Positions 13,921 through 25,362 of a stretch of 64,000 bases of DNA are shown one piece after another. The stretch is taken from contig NC_134399.1 of assembly GCF_050003625.1 (NCBI RefSeq), positions 224,868,975-224,932,974 on the forward strand, given 5' to 3'. This DNA is from Haematobia irritans (Eukaryota; Arthropoda; Insecta; Diptera; Muscidae). Position 1 is the stretch's first letter, and each line of letters starts with the position of its first letter. The translations under genes were made by a program, and so were the position numbers. The notes beneath the pieces are model-generated. The model made no database searches, was not told the origin of the DNA, and saw only the letters and a list, made by a program, of their open reading frames with translations.

Positions 13921-14208
13921 CACACAAAAAATTTTTTTCTGATTCAATCACGAAATTAATTTATCCAATTAATTTTTAATTGAAATGTCTTCAATCACAG
14001 AAATGATAGTATCAATTAAAAAATTAATTGAAGGTCAATTAAAAAGTTAATTGATCCAATTAAAAAATTAATTGATGCTATTATTTTTGTGATTGATTTT
14101 TGCTTCAATTAAAAAAATTTGTTGAATCAATTAAATTTTTAATTGAATATTTTTTAAAACTCAATTAAAATTTTAATTGGAAAAATTTTCGTGAAATTTT
14201 TTTGTGTG
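13921..14208. mobile_element. Complete TTAATTGA-rich MITE with TA duplication (family F)
   Basis: The 288-bp element has terminal inverted repeats CACACAAAAAA and TTTTTTTGTGTG and is flanked by TA on both sides (13919-13920 and 14209-14210), as expected for Tc1/mariner-type transposition. The interior repeats AATTAATTGATCC-like words on both strands. Partial copies lie at 3832-4057, about 50830-51330, 51880-52050 and 52990-53510. Confidence 0.8.
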
Positions 14209-14299
14209 TACCAGATAGGTAGGAGAAAGGAAAGACCAAATCAAGTCTCGCGACTCAAACAACTTAAAATTCCTGTCAGATGGACAAAAAAGGCCTCTC

Positions 14300-14470
14300 A
14301 CATAGGCGGCCAGTTGATCGGTCCCGAACGTGAAATAAAATGTTCACCGAAGTCACCTCTCATTAACTCCTCTATTACGCGTGCTGTGTAACATAAGGCA
14401 ATGCATCCAGCCGACAATTCTGCTTATTTACGTACCCATTGAATCGCTGAATGAAAGAAACGCAATTTTG
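14300..14470 (-). pseudogene. Internal fragments of DD41D mariner transposase
   Basis: On the - strand, one piece reads NGYVNKQNCR (about 14413-14460). A second piece (14301-14395) reads ARVIEELMRGDFGEHFISR and GPINWPP. Both match the transposase at 20026-20712, but about 80 codons between them are missing. It is a doubly deleted relic. Confidence 0.75.
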
Positions 14471-14608
14471 CTTTATGGCAGATCCTTTAAATTCAATAAT
14501 TTCCTGTCGATTAAATAGGCAAAATAATATGAAACTGTTACAATTTCTCAATTCTTTTATTTATTTATTACAAGATTTACAATCATAATAAATTATGAAA
14601 ATAAATAT

Positions 14609-15521
14609 AACAAGTATATACGGCCGTAAATAAAATTTTGACAAAATTTTCTATAGAAATAAAATCTTGACAACATTTTTTATAGTAATAAAATTTAGAC
14701 AGAATTTTGTATAGAAATAAAGTTTTGACAAAATTTTCAAAAGAAATAAAATCTTGACAAAATTTTCTAAAGAAATAAAATCTTGACAAAATTTTCTATA
14801 GAAATAAAATTTTGGATGATTATTAGATATAACTATAGACCGATATGGATCAATTTTGGCATGGTTGTTAGCAGCCATATACTAGCGCAATGTACCAAAT
14901 TTCACCACGTACCAAATTTCAACCGGATCGGATGAATTTTGCCCTTCCAAGGGGCTCCGGAGGTCAAATCTGGTGATCGGTTTATATGGGGGTACATATA
15001 ATTATGGACCGATATGGACCAATGCCTGCATTGTTGTTAGAGACCATATAGTAACACCACGTACCAAATTTCAACTGACTCGTATGAATTTTGCTCAACC
15101 ATGAGTCTCCGTAGGTCAAATCTGGGGATCAGTTTATATGAGGGCTATATATAATTATGAACCGATGTGGACCAATTTTTGCGTGATTGTTAGAGACCAT
15201 ATACTAACACCATGTACCAAATTTCAGCCGGATCGGATGAAATTTACTTCTCTTAGAAGCTCCGCAAGCCAAATCTGGGGATCGGTTTGTATGGAGGCTA
15301 TACGTGGTCCGATATGCCCCATTTTCAACACCATCCGACCTACATCAATAACTACTACTTGTGCCAAGTTTCAAATGGATAGCTTGTTTCGTTCGGAAGT
15401 TAGCGTAATTTCAACAGACGGACGGACGGACATGCTTAGATAGACTCAGAGTTTCACCACGACCCAGAATATATATACTTAGAGCAATATTTCGATCATC
15501 CTATGGTGGAGGGTATAAAAA
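14609..15521 (+). mobile_element. Family A element, copy A4 (internally deleted)
   Basis: It begins AACAAGTATATACGGCCGTAA and passes straight into a short 29-bp array (14630-14815), skipping the usual TTCGGCCAGGCCGAA region. A few 153-bp units follow, then the GACGGACGG core and GGTGGAGGGTATAAAA end. It lacks part of the terminal sequence before CATCCTATGG. Family B copy B1 starts at the next base. Confidence 0.8.
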
Positions 15522-17028
15522 AACAAGTATATACAGCACTAAGTTCGGCCGGGCCGAATCTTAAATACCCACCACCATGAACCAAATATTAGGGTTTCCT
15601 TTGAAATTTCAGGAGGGCTTGAGGACACTTCCCGAAAACAAATTTAAAGATTTCACCTATGAGGACTATATCAGATTCTGGATTTATAAGAATAACATCA
15701 TTAACATCTATTGTAAGTGTGCAAGAAAATTATAAAATAACGTCTTGATTTGAAATATTAAATCTGTAGAAGTAAAATCTGGAAATTTTACATTGAGTTT
15801 CAAGCAATTTTCATGATCAGTGCGCCTTCTACACCCTCAAGAAGAGAAGTCGGTCTATATGGAGGCATTACCAAATGGACCGATAAAAACTCAATACGAT
15901 ACACGTTTTTGTGAGCCTAAAATACCAGAATATTTACAATTTCAGGCAAATCATATAAAAACTAAGGTTTCTAGAAACCCAAGGAGTTTAATCGGGAGAT
16001 CGTTCTTATGGGGGCTATACTAAAATATGGACCGATACTCACCGTTTTCGGCACAACTCTTTATGACCCGAAAATACCTCTAGATTTCCAATTTCAGGCA
16101 AATAGGATAAAAACTTCGGATTCTAGAAGCCCAAGAAGTAAAATCGGGAGATCTGTCTATATGGGGGCTATACCAAATCATGGACCGATAATCACCATTT
16201 TCTGCACACCACTTTATGGTCCTAAAATACCTCTAGATTTCCTATTTCAGACAGATTGAATAAAAATTACAGATTCTAGAAGCCAAGAAGTAAAATCGGA
16301 AGATCGGTCTATATGTGGGCTATACCAAATCATGGACCGATAATCACCATTTTCGGCACACCTCTTTATGGTTCTAAAATAGCTCTAGATTTTCAATTTC
16401 AGACAAATTGGATAAAAACTACGGTTTCTATAAGCCCAAGACCCCAAATCGGGAGGTCGTTTTATATGGGGACCATACCAAAATATGGACCGATACTCAC
16501 AATTTTTGGCACACGTATCTGTGGTCCTACAATACCTCTAGATTTCCAATTTCAGGTAAATTGAATAAAAGCTGCGGTTTCTATAAGCCCAAGAAGTAAT
16601 ATCGGGAGATCGGTCTATATGGGGGCTATACCAAAACATGGACCGGTACTCACCATTTTTGGCACACCTCCTTCAGGCAAATGGAGTGAAAACTACGGTT
16701 TCAATAACCCCAAGATCCCAAATCCGGAGGTCGGTTTATCTGGGGACTATATCAAAACCTGGACCGATATAGCCCATCTTCGAACTTGACCTGCCTGCAG
16801 ACAAAAGACGAGTTTGTGCAAAATTTCAGCACGATTGCTTCATTATTGAAGACTGTAGCGTGATTACAAAAGACAGATAGACGGACATCGTTATATCGTC
16901 TTAGAATTTCTCTCTGATCAAGAATATATATACTTTATATAGTCAGAAATCGATATTTCGATGTGTTACAAACGGAATGACGAACTTATTATACCCCCGT
17001 CACCATTCTATGGTGGTGGGTATAAAAA
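15522..17028 (+). mobile_element. Family B element, copy B1
   Basis: It starts AACAAGTATATACAGCACTAA and TTCGGCCGGGCCGAA and ends with the hairpin between ATACCCCCGTC and GGTGGTGGGTATAAAA. Tandem unit landmarks ATGGGGGC or variants lie at 16161, 16313, 16466 and 16619 (152, 153, 153 bp). The core near the hairpin keeps AGACAGATAGACGG and ATATATATACTTTATA. Its units differ in sequence from those of family A. Confidence 0.85.
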
Positions 17029-17523
17029 CAATTAGGTGCTAACGACAAAGGTTTTTGACCTAATAGGATTCGTTACAATTAACTATATAGAACCCAAAAT
17101 TTTACAATATTTTAGGGGTGAAAGTGTATCACTGATATTTGTATTCTCAATTCTTTTTTCATAACTGTAAATGAAAAAAAAAGTATTTTAAAAAATCTTT
17201 GTCGAGTATTAATGGTCGTAAAAGGCCTATGGCGTGGATTAGTGTATCAAATTTATGGGACATCCATAAACACAAATAGGTAAATTTGTAGCGGAACGCA
17301 TATCGAAAAAAAAAGCCAAAAAAGTGATTCACTCTATGTGGTAAATACGAAACCTATGATAGAATGTCTGCAATTTGAATATCTTTCACTGGACACCACC
17401 TTAAGCCGGGGTCAGAAAGTTCACTACATTGGACATCATCTTCGCTGTGTGATGTGGTTGAAATAATTGACTGATTGTTAGTATCCACTTGCTATTAGAG
17501 TGGTTAGCTAGAGCTAACGAGGT
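17029..17523. other. Sequence upstream of gene 2, no gene seen
   Basis: No family repeat or coding sequence is recognised. It is probably the distal upstream region of the gene starting at 17780. Confidence 0.4.
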
Positions 17524-17602
17524 GATTAATGATTGAATAGCCAGCCCATTGTAGAACTTTGACATGCCCCAGGTCTCTTTTGCGAACAATTAATTGATGG
17601 AT
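17524..17602 (+). promoter_or_regulatory. Upstream promoter block shared with gene 1
   Basis: It contains TTAATGATTGAATAG, GAACTTTGACATGCC and TTAATTGATGGAT, in the same order and at about the same distance from the TATA box as in gene 1 (722-826). It supports joint regulation of the two paralogs. Confidence 0.6.
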
Positions 17603-17658
17603 CAATGGATGGATCTTGCTAAGCGAATATGACACATTTCGGAGATGAGTGGAAACTG

Positions 17659-17696
17659 TATATATAGTTTGGTGAGAGAAATGTTCTAGCATCAGT
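17659..17696 (+). promoter_or_regulatory. Core promoter of block-protein gene 2 (TATA + initiator)
   Basis: TATATATA (17659-17666) is followed about 32 bp later by an initiator TCAGT (17692-17696) within GTTCTAGCATCAGT. The matching string in gene 1 differs at one base. Confidence 0.75.
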
Positions 17697-17779
17697 CGCT
17701 TCCAGACTGTGACAAGCCATCAAAATCTGTAACACGAGGGTTGTTTGCAATCTAAAGAAAGAAATCTTCAACAAAAAAT

Positions 17780-18927
17780 ATGGGCGGCAAACGACTGTTG
17801 TTTGCTCTACTCCTGTGCACAGTCGTCCTCCTGCACTCTGCCGGTGAGTTATATCAAGATCGATATGCATTCATACAATATTATTAAACATTATTCCCTT
17901 ACTTGCAGCGGCCAACGGTGGAAATCGAGGCCAACAGCGTTTTAGACTTTTTCGAAGGCCGCAACGCTTCGTAGGGTTCCAGGATAATGTGGGGGTCGAA
18001 GGTCGCTTCAATCAAGAGTTTTTGACCAAAATTGGCAAGGGTACTACTACAACAACAACTGTAGCACCTCCACCACCACCACCCCCTGCGCTGCTACCCC
18101 CTCCACCACCACCACCTCCTCCGGCGCTACCACCTCCCCCACCACCACCGCCGCCACCACCACCACCATCACCACCACCGCCACCACCACCATCACCACC
18201 ACCGCCACCACCACCATCACCACCACCGCCACCACCACCACCTCCTCCACCACCACCTACGACAACCAACGCGGGTGGGGAAGAACCACCTCCAGAGGTT
18301 AGAGCTCACGCCGATTTTTTCGACATCAACTCGGAGGACGAAGATGAAGACAACCAGCCTATCCTTCAAGCTTACCACGAAAGGAAAAGTCTATTTTCTA
18401 AAGCTGGTGAGGATGGTGATGAGGATGATGACGAGGAAAACACCGACGCAGTTGGCCAAAGTCGTGCTTATAATGATTTGGAAGAGAGTTCCAATGATCA
18501 GGACAGTGAAGAAAGTAGCGCACCTCGTGCCAGTTCTTCCATGGTACGCAGGCGTCAGCTTAACCGACAGAAACGACGTCGTCAAATGGCCCTAAAACGT
18601 CGTCGCCGTAGGGGTTATAAGGTTAAAGCATCGAAACGTCGTGGTTTCAAACGTACCCGTAGATATCGTCAAAGAACAAAAGCCCATAAACGTCGCGTCG
18701 GCCAAAGCTTCCGAGGACATAGAACACGTTTGCGTCAAAAAAGATATAGGCGCCGCATTGTTACAGGTTACCGTAAGCAAAAATTACGTCGCCGTGGATA
18801 CAAACGCAATGTACGCCAATCTTTGAAAGCAGCTCGCCGTCGTCGCCGTATGAGGAAGCTTCGCCGTAGACAAGCTCGCCTTAACAATAGAAGACGTCTT
18901 CGTCGTTTCCGCAGAAGGAAGAACTAA
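17780..18927 (+). CDS. Secreted Pro-/acidic/Arg-rich block protein 2 (two exons)
   Basis: The predicted protein has 360 residues, from exons 17780-17843 and 17909-18927. The 65-bp intron has GTGAGT and ACTTGCAG ends and phase 1. The signal peptide begins MGGKRLLFALLLC. The mature N-terminus is rich in Arg/Gln, followed by EGRFNQEFLTKIGKG, which is identical in gene 1. Then come a Thr run, a Pro block (about 75-138, with Ser and Ala/Leu interruptions), an acidic block rich in Asp/Glu (about 163-224) and an Arg/Lys/Tyr-rich tail (about 235-359). It is clearly the paralog of gene 1, with the same exon plan and promoter. It uses a more mixed Glu/Asp acidic block than gene 1. No enzyme domain is visible; a role as a secreted structural polyelectrolyte is inference. 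Confidence 0.85.
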
Positions 18928-18980
18928 GAGCAACTACTCGACTAAGATTACTTTAACATTGAGACGAATTTGAATACGAA

Positions 18981-18986
18981 AATAAA
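18981..18986 (+). terminator. Poly(A) signal of block-protein gene 2
   Basis: AATAAA lies about 54 bp after the TAA stop, as in the paralog at 2234. Confidence 0.7.
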
Positions 18987-19489
18987 AGAAAACTATTTGA
19001 AAATATATATGCAAATTATCATTTGAATCGAGTGCAGCCAGGGTAAAAAATTAATAAAGATAAACTTCGTCCTACGGACGAGTTTTTTGCAAAAGCTATG
19101 TACTTCGCCAAGTTTGGTGAAGATTCTTTCAAAAATTGAAAATCGCTAGGCAAATGCTACTTCTTGTTTCTCAGTAAGAAGATCATGTTGTAGTTACTAT
19201 TTCTGGTTCATTCATAGTAAATTTGACCAGCTGAAGTCTCTGTTTTAAACTACCAATTTATACTAATTAAAATGTACAATTGTGTCCAAATTGTCCTATC
19301 GGATCCAGGAGAGAATCGGACAGCACTCAGAAATAAGAGAGAAGTTCATCTCTGTGGTATCACAATGGACTGAATATTCCAAGGGAGTATTATATAACGA
19401 ACTGTCATTATATCTAACCTAACATACGTATGTGTCCTAAATAATATCAGAAATCGTTATCTTAGATCATTACAATTATTTAACTCAGG
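18987..19489. repeat. Intergenic sequence with a SINE 3' fragment
   Basis: At about 19311-19362 the sequence GAATCGGACAGCACTC followed by GGTATCACAATGGACTGAAT matches the 3' part of the SINE/LINE tail seen at 27775-27857 and 36999-37087. It breaks off before the usual TAAGTGAGCC. The rest shows no gene. Confidence 0.6.
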
Positions 19490-19917
19490 GTATGAAGCAG
19501 GGCTGTGGAGTCGAGCCAATTTTGCTCGACTCCGACTCCGACTCCAGCATTTTTCATCAGCTCGACTCCGACTCCGACTCCGGAGTCGACTCCGGGTAAT
19601 ATAACTAAATCTCATTTTAGTACCACTAATTTGTAGTTCTATTGAGGGGATATATATGGGGTATATATATGGATCGATATAAAGTATCGTATTTATTTAT
19701 GTGTGCAAGAAAGGTCTTAATTTCGCATTTATACCAATTAAACTCTTTATTTCAAATTTAGGGCAATGTTTAATAAATAAAATAATGATATAAATACCCA
19801 TCATAATATGAGAAGATACCGACAGTATATGTATTTGTGGACGAAAATTATTATAATGGGTTATATTCCCATATGCATGAATTTGAATCTGAATCGATTT
19901 AGACAAAATTGTATATA

Positions 19918-20862
19918 AAGGGTGATTTGTTAAGAGCTTGATAACTTTTTTTTTTTTAAAAAACGCATAAAATTTGCAAAATCTCATCGGTTCTTTATTT
20001 GAAACGTTAGATTGGTCCATGACATTTACTTTTTGAAGATAATTTCATTTAAATGTTGACCGCGGCTGCGTCTTAGGTGGTCCATTCGGAAAGTCCAATT
20101 TTGGGCAACTTTTTCGAGCATTTCGGCCGGAATAGCCCGAATTTCTTCGGAAATGTTGTCTTCCAAAGCTGGAATAGTTGCTGGCTTATTTCTGTAGACT
20201 TTAGACTTGACGTAGCCCCACAAAAAATAGTCTAAAGGCGTCAAATCGCATGATCTTGGTGGCCAACTTACCGGTCCATTTCTTGAGATGAATTGTTCTC
20301 CGAAGTTTTCCCTCAAAATGGCCATAGAATCGCGAGCTGTGTGGCATGTAGCGCCATCTTGTTGAAACCACATGTCAACCAAGTTCAGTTCTTCCATTTT
20401 TGGCAACAAAAAGTTTGTTAGCATCGAACGATAGCGATCGCCATTCACCGTAACGTTGCGTCCAACAGCATCTTTGAAAAAATACGGTCCAATGATTCCA
20501 CCAGCGTACAAACCACACCAAACAGTGCATTTTTCGGGATGCATGGGCAGTTCTTGAACGGCTTCTGGTTGCTCTTCACTCCAAATGCGGCAATTTTGCT
20601 TATTTACGTAGCCATTCAACCAGAAATGAGCCTCATCGCTGAACAAAATTTGTCGGACGTAAAGCGCGAAACACATTTCGAACCGAACACTGATTTTGGT
20701 AATAAAATTCAATGATTTGCAAGCGTTGCTCGTTAGTAAGTCTATTCATGATGAAATGTCAAAGCATACTGAGCATCTTTCTCTTTGACACCATGTCTGA
20801 AATCCCACGTGATCTGTCAAATACTAATGCATGAAAATCCTAACCTCAAAAGAATCACCCTT
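19918..20862 (-). mobile_element. Deleted DD41D mariner (rosa-like), TA-flanked
   Basis: The ends are AAGGGTGATTTGTTAAGAG and, on the other strand, AAGGGTGATTCTTTTGAGG, with TA on each side (19916-19917 and 20863-20864). At 945 bp it is shorter than the usual 1.3 kb of mariners. The missing part is the N-terminal third of the transposase gene. Confidence 0.85.
20026..20749 (-). pseudogene. Mariner DD41D transposase, internal deletion and frame break
   Basis: The gene begins with ATG at 20749 (MNRLTNEQRLQIIEFYYQNQ), the usual start of the DNA-binding domain. After about 35 codons the frame runs into a stop, and a different frame carries the catalytic part from about 20655 to 20026. The catalytic part has the first Asp in ILFSDEAHFW, the second in WFQQDGATCH, and the third in LTPLDYFLWGYV. 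Forty-one residues separate the second and third, giving DD41D, the spacing reported for rosa-type mariners. A deletion of roughly a hundred codons joined the two parts out of frame, so no active enzyme is encoded. The catalytic domain itself is intact. Confidence 0.85.
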
Positions 20863-20864
20863 TA

Positions 20865-21787
20865 CTTCTAGAAAATCTCTGTACCTAAAATTTAAATCTA
20901 ACGTTATGGGACGTAACACAATTATAGCAAAAAATAAAAATGCAAAGGAAGTCTAAAGTCGGGCGGGCCGATTGTAACATAGTCTGCACAACTTTGTATT
21001 TAGATCAACATTTTGATAAAATCTGAAATCAGACTTCTACAAAATCTCGTGCAACATTTGGGAAACATTCATAATTTTTTATATAGCAAAATTTGAGTCA
21101 CTTTTACCAGTTTTCGACTTAGCAGTGAGTATCAGTAAGAAAAAAATTTGAGAAAATTTGCTACATAAATAAAATTTTGACAAATTGTTTTATAGAAATA
21201 AAATTTTGAAAAAAATATAAATAGAAATTTTGGAAAAAATTTTGTGTAGTAAATAAAAGTTTGCAAAATTTTCTATAGAAACAAAATTTGAACTAAATTC
21301 TCTATATAAATAAATGTTTGAGAAAATTTTCTATATAAATAAATTTTTACCAAATTTTCTATAAAAAGACTATAGTAAACAAATTTTGACAAAATTTTCT
21401 ATAGAAATAAAATTTTGAAAAAAATATCAATAGAAATTTTTGGAAAATTTTTTGTGTAGTAAATAAAATTTTGCAAAATTTTCTAAAGAAATAAAATGCT
21501 GCAAAATTTTCTATAGAAAGAAAATTTAGACTACATTTTCTATAAAAATAAAATGTTGACTAAATTTTCTATCGACATAAAATGTTGTATAAATTTTGTA
21601 TAAAAAAATCTATAGTAACAAAATTTTGGCACAATTTTCTATGGAAAAAAATTTGAAAACATTATTAATAGAAATTTTGGAAAATTTTTTGTGTAAATAA
21701 AATTTTGCACAATTTTCTATAGAAGCAAAATTTTGGCTAAATTTTCTATAGAAATAAATTTTTGACAAAATTTTCTACATAAAAATA
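20865..21787 (-). repeat. Degenerate 29-bp AT-rich array
   Basis: From about 21150, variants of TTTTGACAAAATTTTCTATA followed by GAAATAAA repeat with a period near 29 bp and many point changes and losses. It is the same unit as in family A elements but without a flanking A terminus here. The AAGTCGGGCGGGCCGA word near 20955 is a trace of a C/D-type start. Confidence 0.7.
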
Positions 21788-23533
21788 TTTTTATACCCAC
21801 CACCATAGAATGGTGACAGGGGTATAATAAGTTTGTCATGTCGAAGATGAGCTAGATCGGTCCAGGTTTTGATATAGCTCCCATATCAACCGATCGCCCG
21901 ATTTGGGGTCTTGGGCTTATAAAAACCGTAGTTTTTATCCAATTTGCCAGAAATTGGAAACCTAGAGGTATTCTAGGGCTATAGGGAGGAGTGCTGAAAA
22001 TGGTGGTTATCGGACCATGTTTTAATATAGCTCCCATATAGACAGAACTCCCGATTTTATTTCTTGAGCTTCTAGAATCCGTAGTTTTTATCCAATTTGT
22101 CTGAAGTTGGAAATCTAGAGGTATTATAGGACCATTACAAGGCGTGCCGAAGATGGTCACTATCGGACGAAGTTTTGATATAGCCCCCTTTTAGACCGAT
22201 GTTACGAGTTTACTTCTTGGACTTCTACAATCCGTAGTTTTTATCCAATTTGCCTGAAATTTGAAATCTGGAGGTATTCTAGGACCATTAAGAGGTGTGA
22301 CGAATATATTGTGTATCGGTCCAGTTTTTGATATAGTCCCCTTATAAACCGGCCCTCCGTTTTGGGGTCTATATTCTAGAACTACAATAGATGTGCTGAA
22401 TACTGTACGTATACTTCCATGTTTTTGGCGTAGCTCCATTAGTCCGATTGACCAAAATAGACCCAAAAAATTATTGAAGTTGGTCCGATGGTCAGACCAA
22501 ATGGAATTTTTCTGCAGAAATAACATTTGGACAAAAATTTCTATAGAAATAAAATTTTAACAAAATTTTCATAGAAATAAAATTGTTGTTGTTTTTTTAT
22601 TTCAGCTTAAAACCATACATTGACTAAACTACAAGAGTAGCTTAACCAACAGAGGAAAAGAATGTTTGTCAAATTTATTTTAACAAATTTTTCATAGAAA
22701 TAAAATTTTAACAAAATTTTGTATAGAAATAAGCTTCTTAAAAAATTTTGGGATACAATATTATGCAAAAATTTTGTACAAATTTCTGCTAAATATGTAA
22801 TAGAAATAAAATTTTGGCTAAATTTTCAATAGAATTAAACTTTGGCTACATTTTCTATAGAAATTAAATTTTGGCTAAATTGAAATTTTGGCTAAAATTA
22901 AATCTATTGAAATAAAATTTGGACCAAATTTTCTATAGAAATAAAACATGGACAAAATTTTCGATAGAAATATAATGAGGTCAACATTTTATATAGAAAT
23001 AAAATTTTGAAAAAATTTTCTTTCGAAGAAAATTTTTAGAAAAATTGTAACTTTTAAATTATTTTAATTTAAATTAGAAAACTGGTCCCCTGGTACGAAT
23101 TTTGGAAAAATTTGGTCCAAAATAAAAATTCGTTGTTGCAACGCTGGTAAGGCCTCCATATAGACCGATTTCATATTGAGGGTACAGAAGGTGCATTTAC
23201 CATAAATGTAAATTTGCCAGATATTACTTCTCGTAATCATAAAACAGTTGGTGTACTATAGATTTTAGATTTCAAATCAAGGTATTTTTTCTTAATTTTC
23301 TTGCACATTTACAGGATATGTTTATGATTCCTTTAAAACTCAAACAAAAATAGTTCTTATAAATCCGGAATCTGATAGGTAAAATCTTTGCATTTATTTT
23401 CGGGATGCGAACTGGTTAAACTGATCTGTCATCAAACCCCCATGAAATTTTCTAAGGAAATTAGTATATTTGATTCATGGTGGTGGGTATTTATGATTTG
23501 GCCCGGACGAACATACTGCTGTATATACTTGTT
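21788..23533 (-). mobile_element. Family B element, copy B2
   Basis: It is on the - strand with TTTTTATACCCACCACC hairpin end (21788-21826) and the CTGTATATACTTGTT end at 23533. 153-bp type units lie at 21840-22500, then a 29-bp array with an inserted GTTGTTGTT-tailed fragment (22583-22680), and the remaining B sequence from about 23140. The GTCY microsatellite core next to the hairpin is deleted. Confidence 0.8.
22583..22680. repeat. GTTGTTGTT-tailed repeat fragment (family J)
   Basis: It matches, on the other strand, the insertion at 46917-47335 in copy A7: CAGCTTAAAACCATACATTG, then CTAAACTACAAG and AGCTTAACCAACAGAGGAAA. The GTT-rich end looks like the 3' tail of a retroposon. Confidence 0.65.
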
Positions 23534-24106
23534 TTAGTTTTTATTTTCTATAGAAATAAATGTTGACTTAATTTTCTATAGGAAAAAAATTTTCTATAGT
23601 AATAATATTTCGAATAATTTTTTTATAGAAATTAAATTTTGACAAAACATTCCATATAAATACAATAGTGACAAAATTTTCTACAAAAAACAGCTTTGAC
23701 AATTTTTTCTGTCATATGTGTGTAGGTATATAGCCTTAAAATAAAATTAAAAACAATAAATTCGAATTATTGTTCGAATTATTTCAAATAAATTGATATG
23801 GGGATTAAAATGGATCGATCCAGCCCATTTGCTAGTCTAACATTCTAGGAAACATAAAATGATAGCCGTAATTGGAAGTTGATTTTTATTTCCAATCGTG
23901 GTGTACATTGATCGAATGCATAACGCATTGGAAACTAATTTGCGTAAAAACTTTTTTAGTTACAAAAATGTGAAGTGTTTTAAAAAATTTGGTTTAGCCG
24001 GAGTCGGAGTCGAGCAAAATTTTTACGACTCCGACTCCGACTCCAGCCAAATCTTCAGACTCCGACTCCAAGACTCCGACTCCGACTCCACAGCCCTGGT
24101 ATGAAG

Positions 24107-24640
24107 AACATTTCAGGAATATCTATTTCTAAAAATAATTTGAAAAACTATCTTGAAGAATATCTAGATAACGAAATAATTTTTAAATAAAGGCCGGTAC
24201 TAAGTTCGGGTTTTGAGTGAAAATCACTGCATTATCACAATTACTTTTTGTGAAATAATCAAAAACATACATGAGAACAAAAATATTCCAGTTAAGTCTT
24301 AATGAAATCTCTATGACAAATAAAGTTCGTATCAATGGAGTTAAAGAGTCTTCTTTACATTTATTTTAATGAATTAACCGCGGAAAGGGAAGATCCCATA
24401 CTAATGTGCATTTACCATAGAATGCTCAAAAAGTATGTAAATTGGACAACAATTTTCTTTACAAACGACAAACGATTTTAACTTACTTTTGTGCATTAAT
24501 TTATTGACACTATATGATTAAAATATTAATTTGATCAATTAATCCTCCCAACTCTCCTGATATGGCACTGTGGGACTTCTTTAGCTTTCAGCCATAAAAA
24601 ATTTACTCACTGAGCAAAAAAATCAGTCAAATTAGGAGTA
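24107..24640. other. Intergenic sequence, no gene seen
   Basis: AT-rich, with no family repeat recognised and no coding sequence. Confidence 0.4.
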
Positions 24641-24647
24641 ACGGGGA

Positions 24648-24845
24648 GCTACCGTGGAACAATGGTTAGCACTTGCATACATAGGGTCACGAGTTAAAAC
24701 CCAGTTTCGACTGAACACAAAAAAATTTTTCAGTATAGGAGTATCCCCTCTCAATAATGCTGGTGACAGTTCTGTGTGAATGTGAAACGTCATTCGCACT
24801 CGGCTATAGGAAGGAGGTTCCTTGTCAATGCACTCAAAAAAATGA
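24648..24845 (+). repeat. 5' part of a tRNA-derived SINE
   Basis: It carries a tRNA-like A box (TGGAACAATGGTTAGCAC), a degraded B box (GAGTTAAAACCC) and a GAACACAAAAAAATTTTTCAG body junction, then CTGGTGACAGTTC and GGAGGTTCCTTGTCAATG. From memory this is the front half of a muscid SINE whose back half is the GGTATCACAATGGACTGAAT segment found elsewhere here. That join is not present in this copy. Confidence 0.6.
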
Positions 24846-24960
24846 ACCCTATATGGCACTGAAGCCTAATTAATTCTATTTTAGTTCATGGAATTATTAT
24901 GTTTTGAGAAAGTTTCCTTGACTAAAACAATTTTTTGTGTACGTTACGGTACGGTCATAC
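24832..24960 (+). repeat. MITE fragment, TTTTAGTTCATGG type (family I)
   Basis: CACTCAAAAAAATGAAC followed by TTTTAGTTCATGGAATTATT matches the copy at 54398-54740. Other pieces lie at 31150-31230, 31553-31760 and 56816-57080. Confidence 0.6.
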
Positions 24961-25112
24961 TAGGCAAATATTTGACACAAATCAAAAAAGAATTCGTCGC
25001 CGCAGTTAAACCAATAAATATTTCTAGCTCGTTTTGGTTATATAAGATCATGGTGAGAATATTTACCGAAAACGATATCCATTTATTCCGAAAATTGTCT
25101 TGGAAAAATGTT

Positions 25113-25362
25113 TGACACTTAGTCTGGTCAATAGGAGATTTTGCACAAACTATTGGCGCGAAGTATAATGACTATTGTATGAGCTGTCATGATGCGGAGG
25201 AAAAGGAATCAATTAAACACCTCTTGTGTGAGTGTCCTGCATTTTGTGTAAAGCGCAAGCAACTTTTAGGAGCATATAGCTTCAGATTACTGGCGGATCT
25301 GGAAAACGTTAACTTAAGCAGTCGGCTAATGTTTTTGGAACAATCTGGTTGGTTCAACAAAG
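25113..25362 (+). pseudogene. LINE ORF2 C-terminal remnant, split by copy A5
   Basis: The + strand frame reads GDFAQTIGAKYNDYCMSC, then ESIKHLLCECPAF and FLEQSGWFN. The Cys/His pattern (CxxC ... H ... C) and position are typical of the C-terminal part of non-LTR retrotransposons of the I/R1/LOA type with RNase H. The frame is cut at 25362 by copy A5 (25363-27715). Coding resumes afterwards with QEGSAVKTRSAHM and a stop at about 27760. Only the 3' end of the LINE is present. Confidence 0.75.

Larger units (their letters stand above)
19498..24098. mobile_element. hAT-like element, 4.6 kb, with 8-bp target duplication
   Basis: The terminal inverted repeats begin CAGGGCTGTGGAGTCG and are followed by repeated GGAGTC / GACTCC words (19498-19600 and 24000-24098). 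Identical 8-bp direct repeats GTATGAAG flank it (19490-19497 and 24099-24106), the hallmark of hAT insertion. No hAT transposase is readable inside. The interior instead holds a mariner (19918-20862), 29-bp arrays and family B copy B2. It was therefore a non-autonomous element or lost its gene, and served as a landing site afterwards. Confidence 0.85.
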
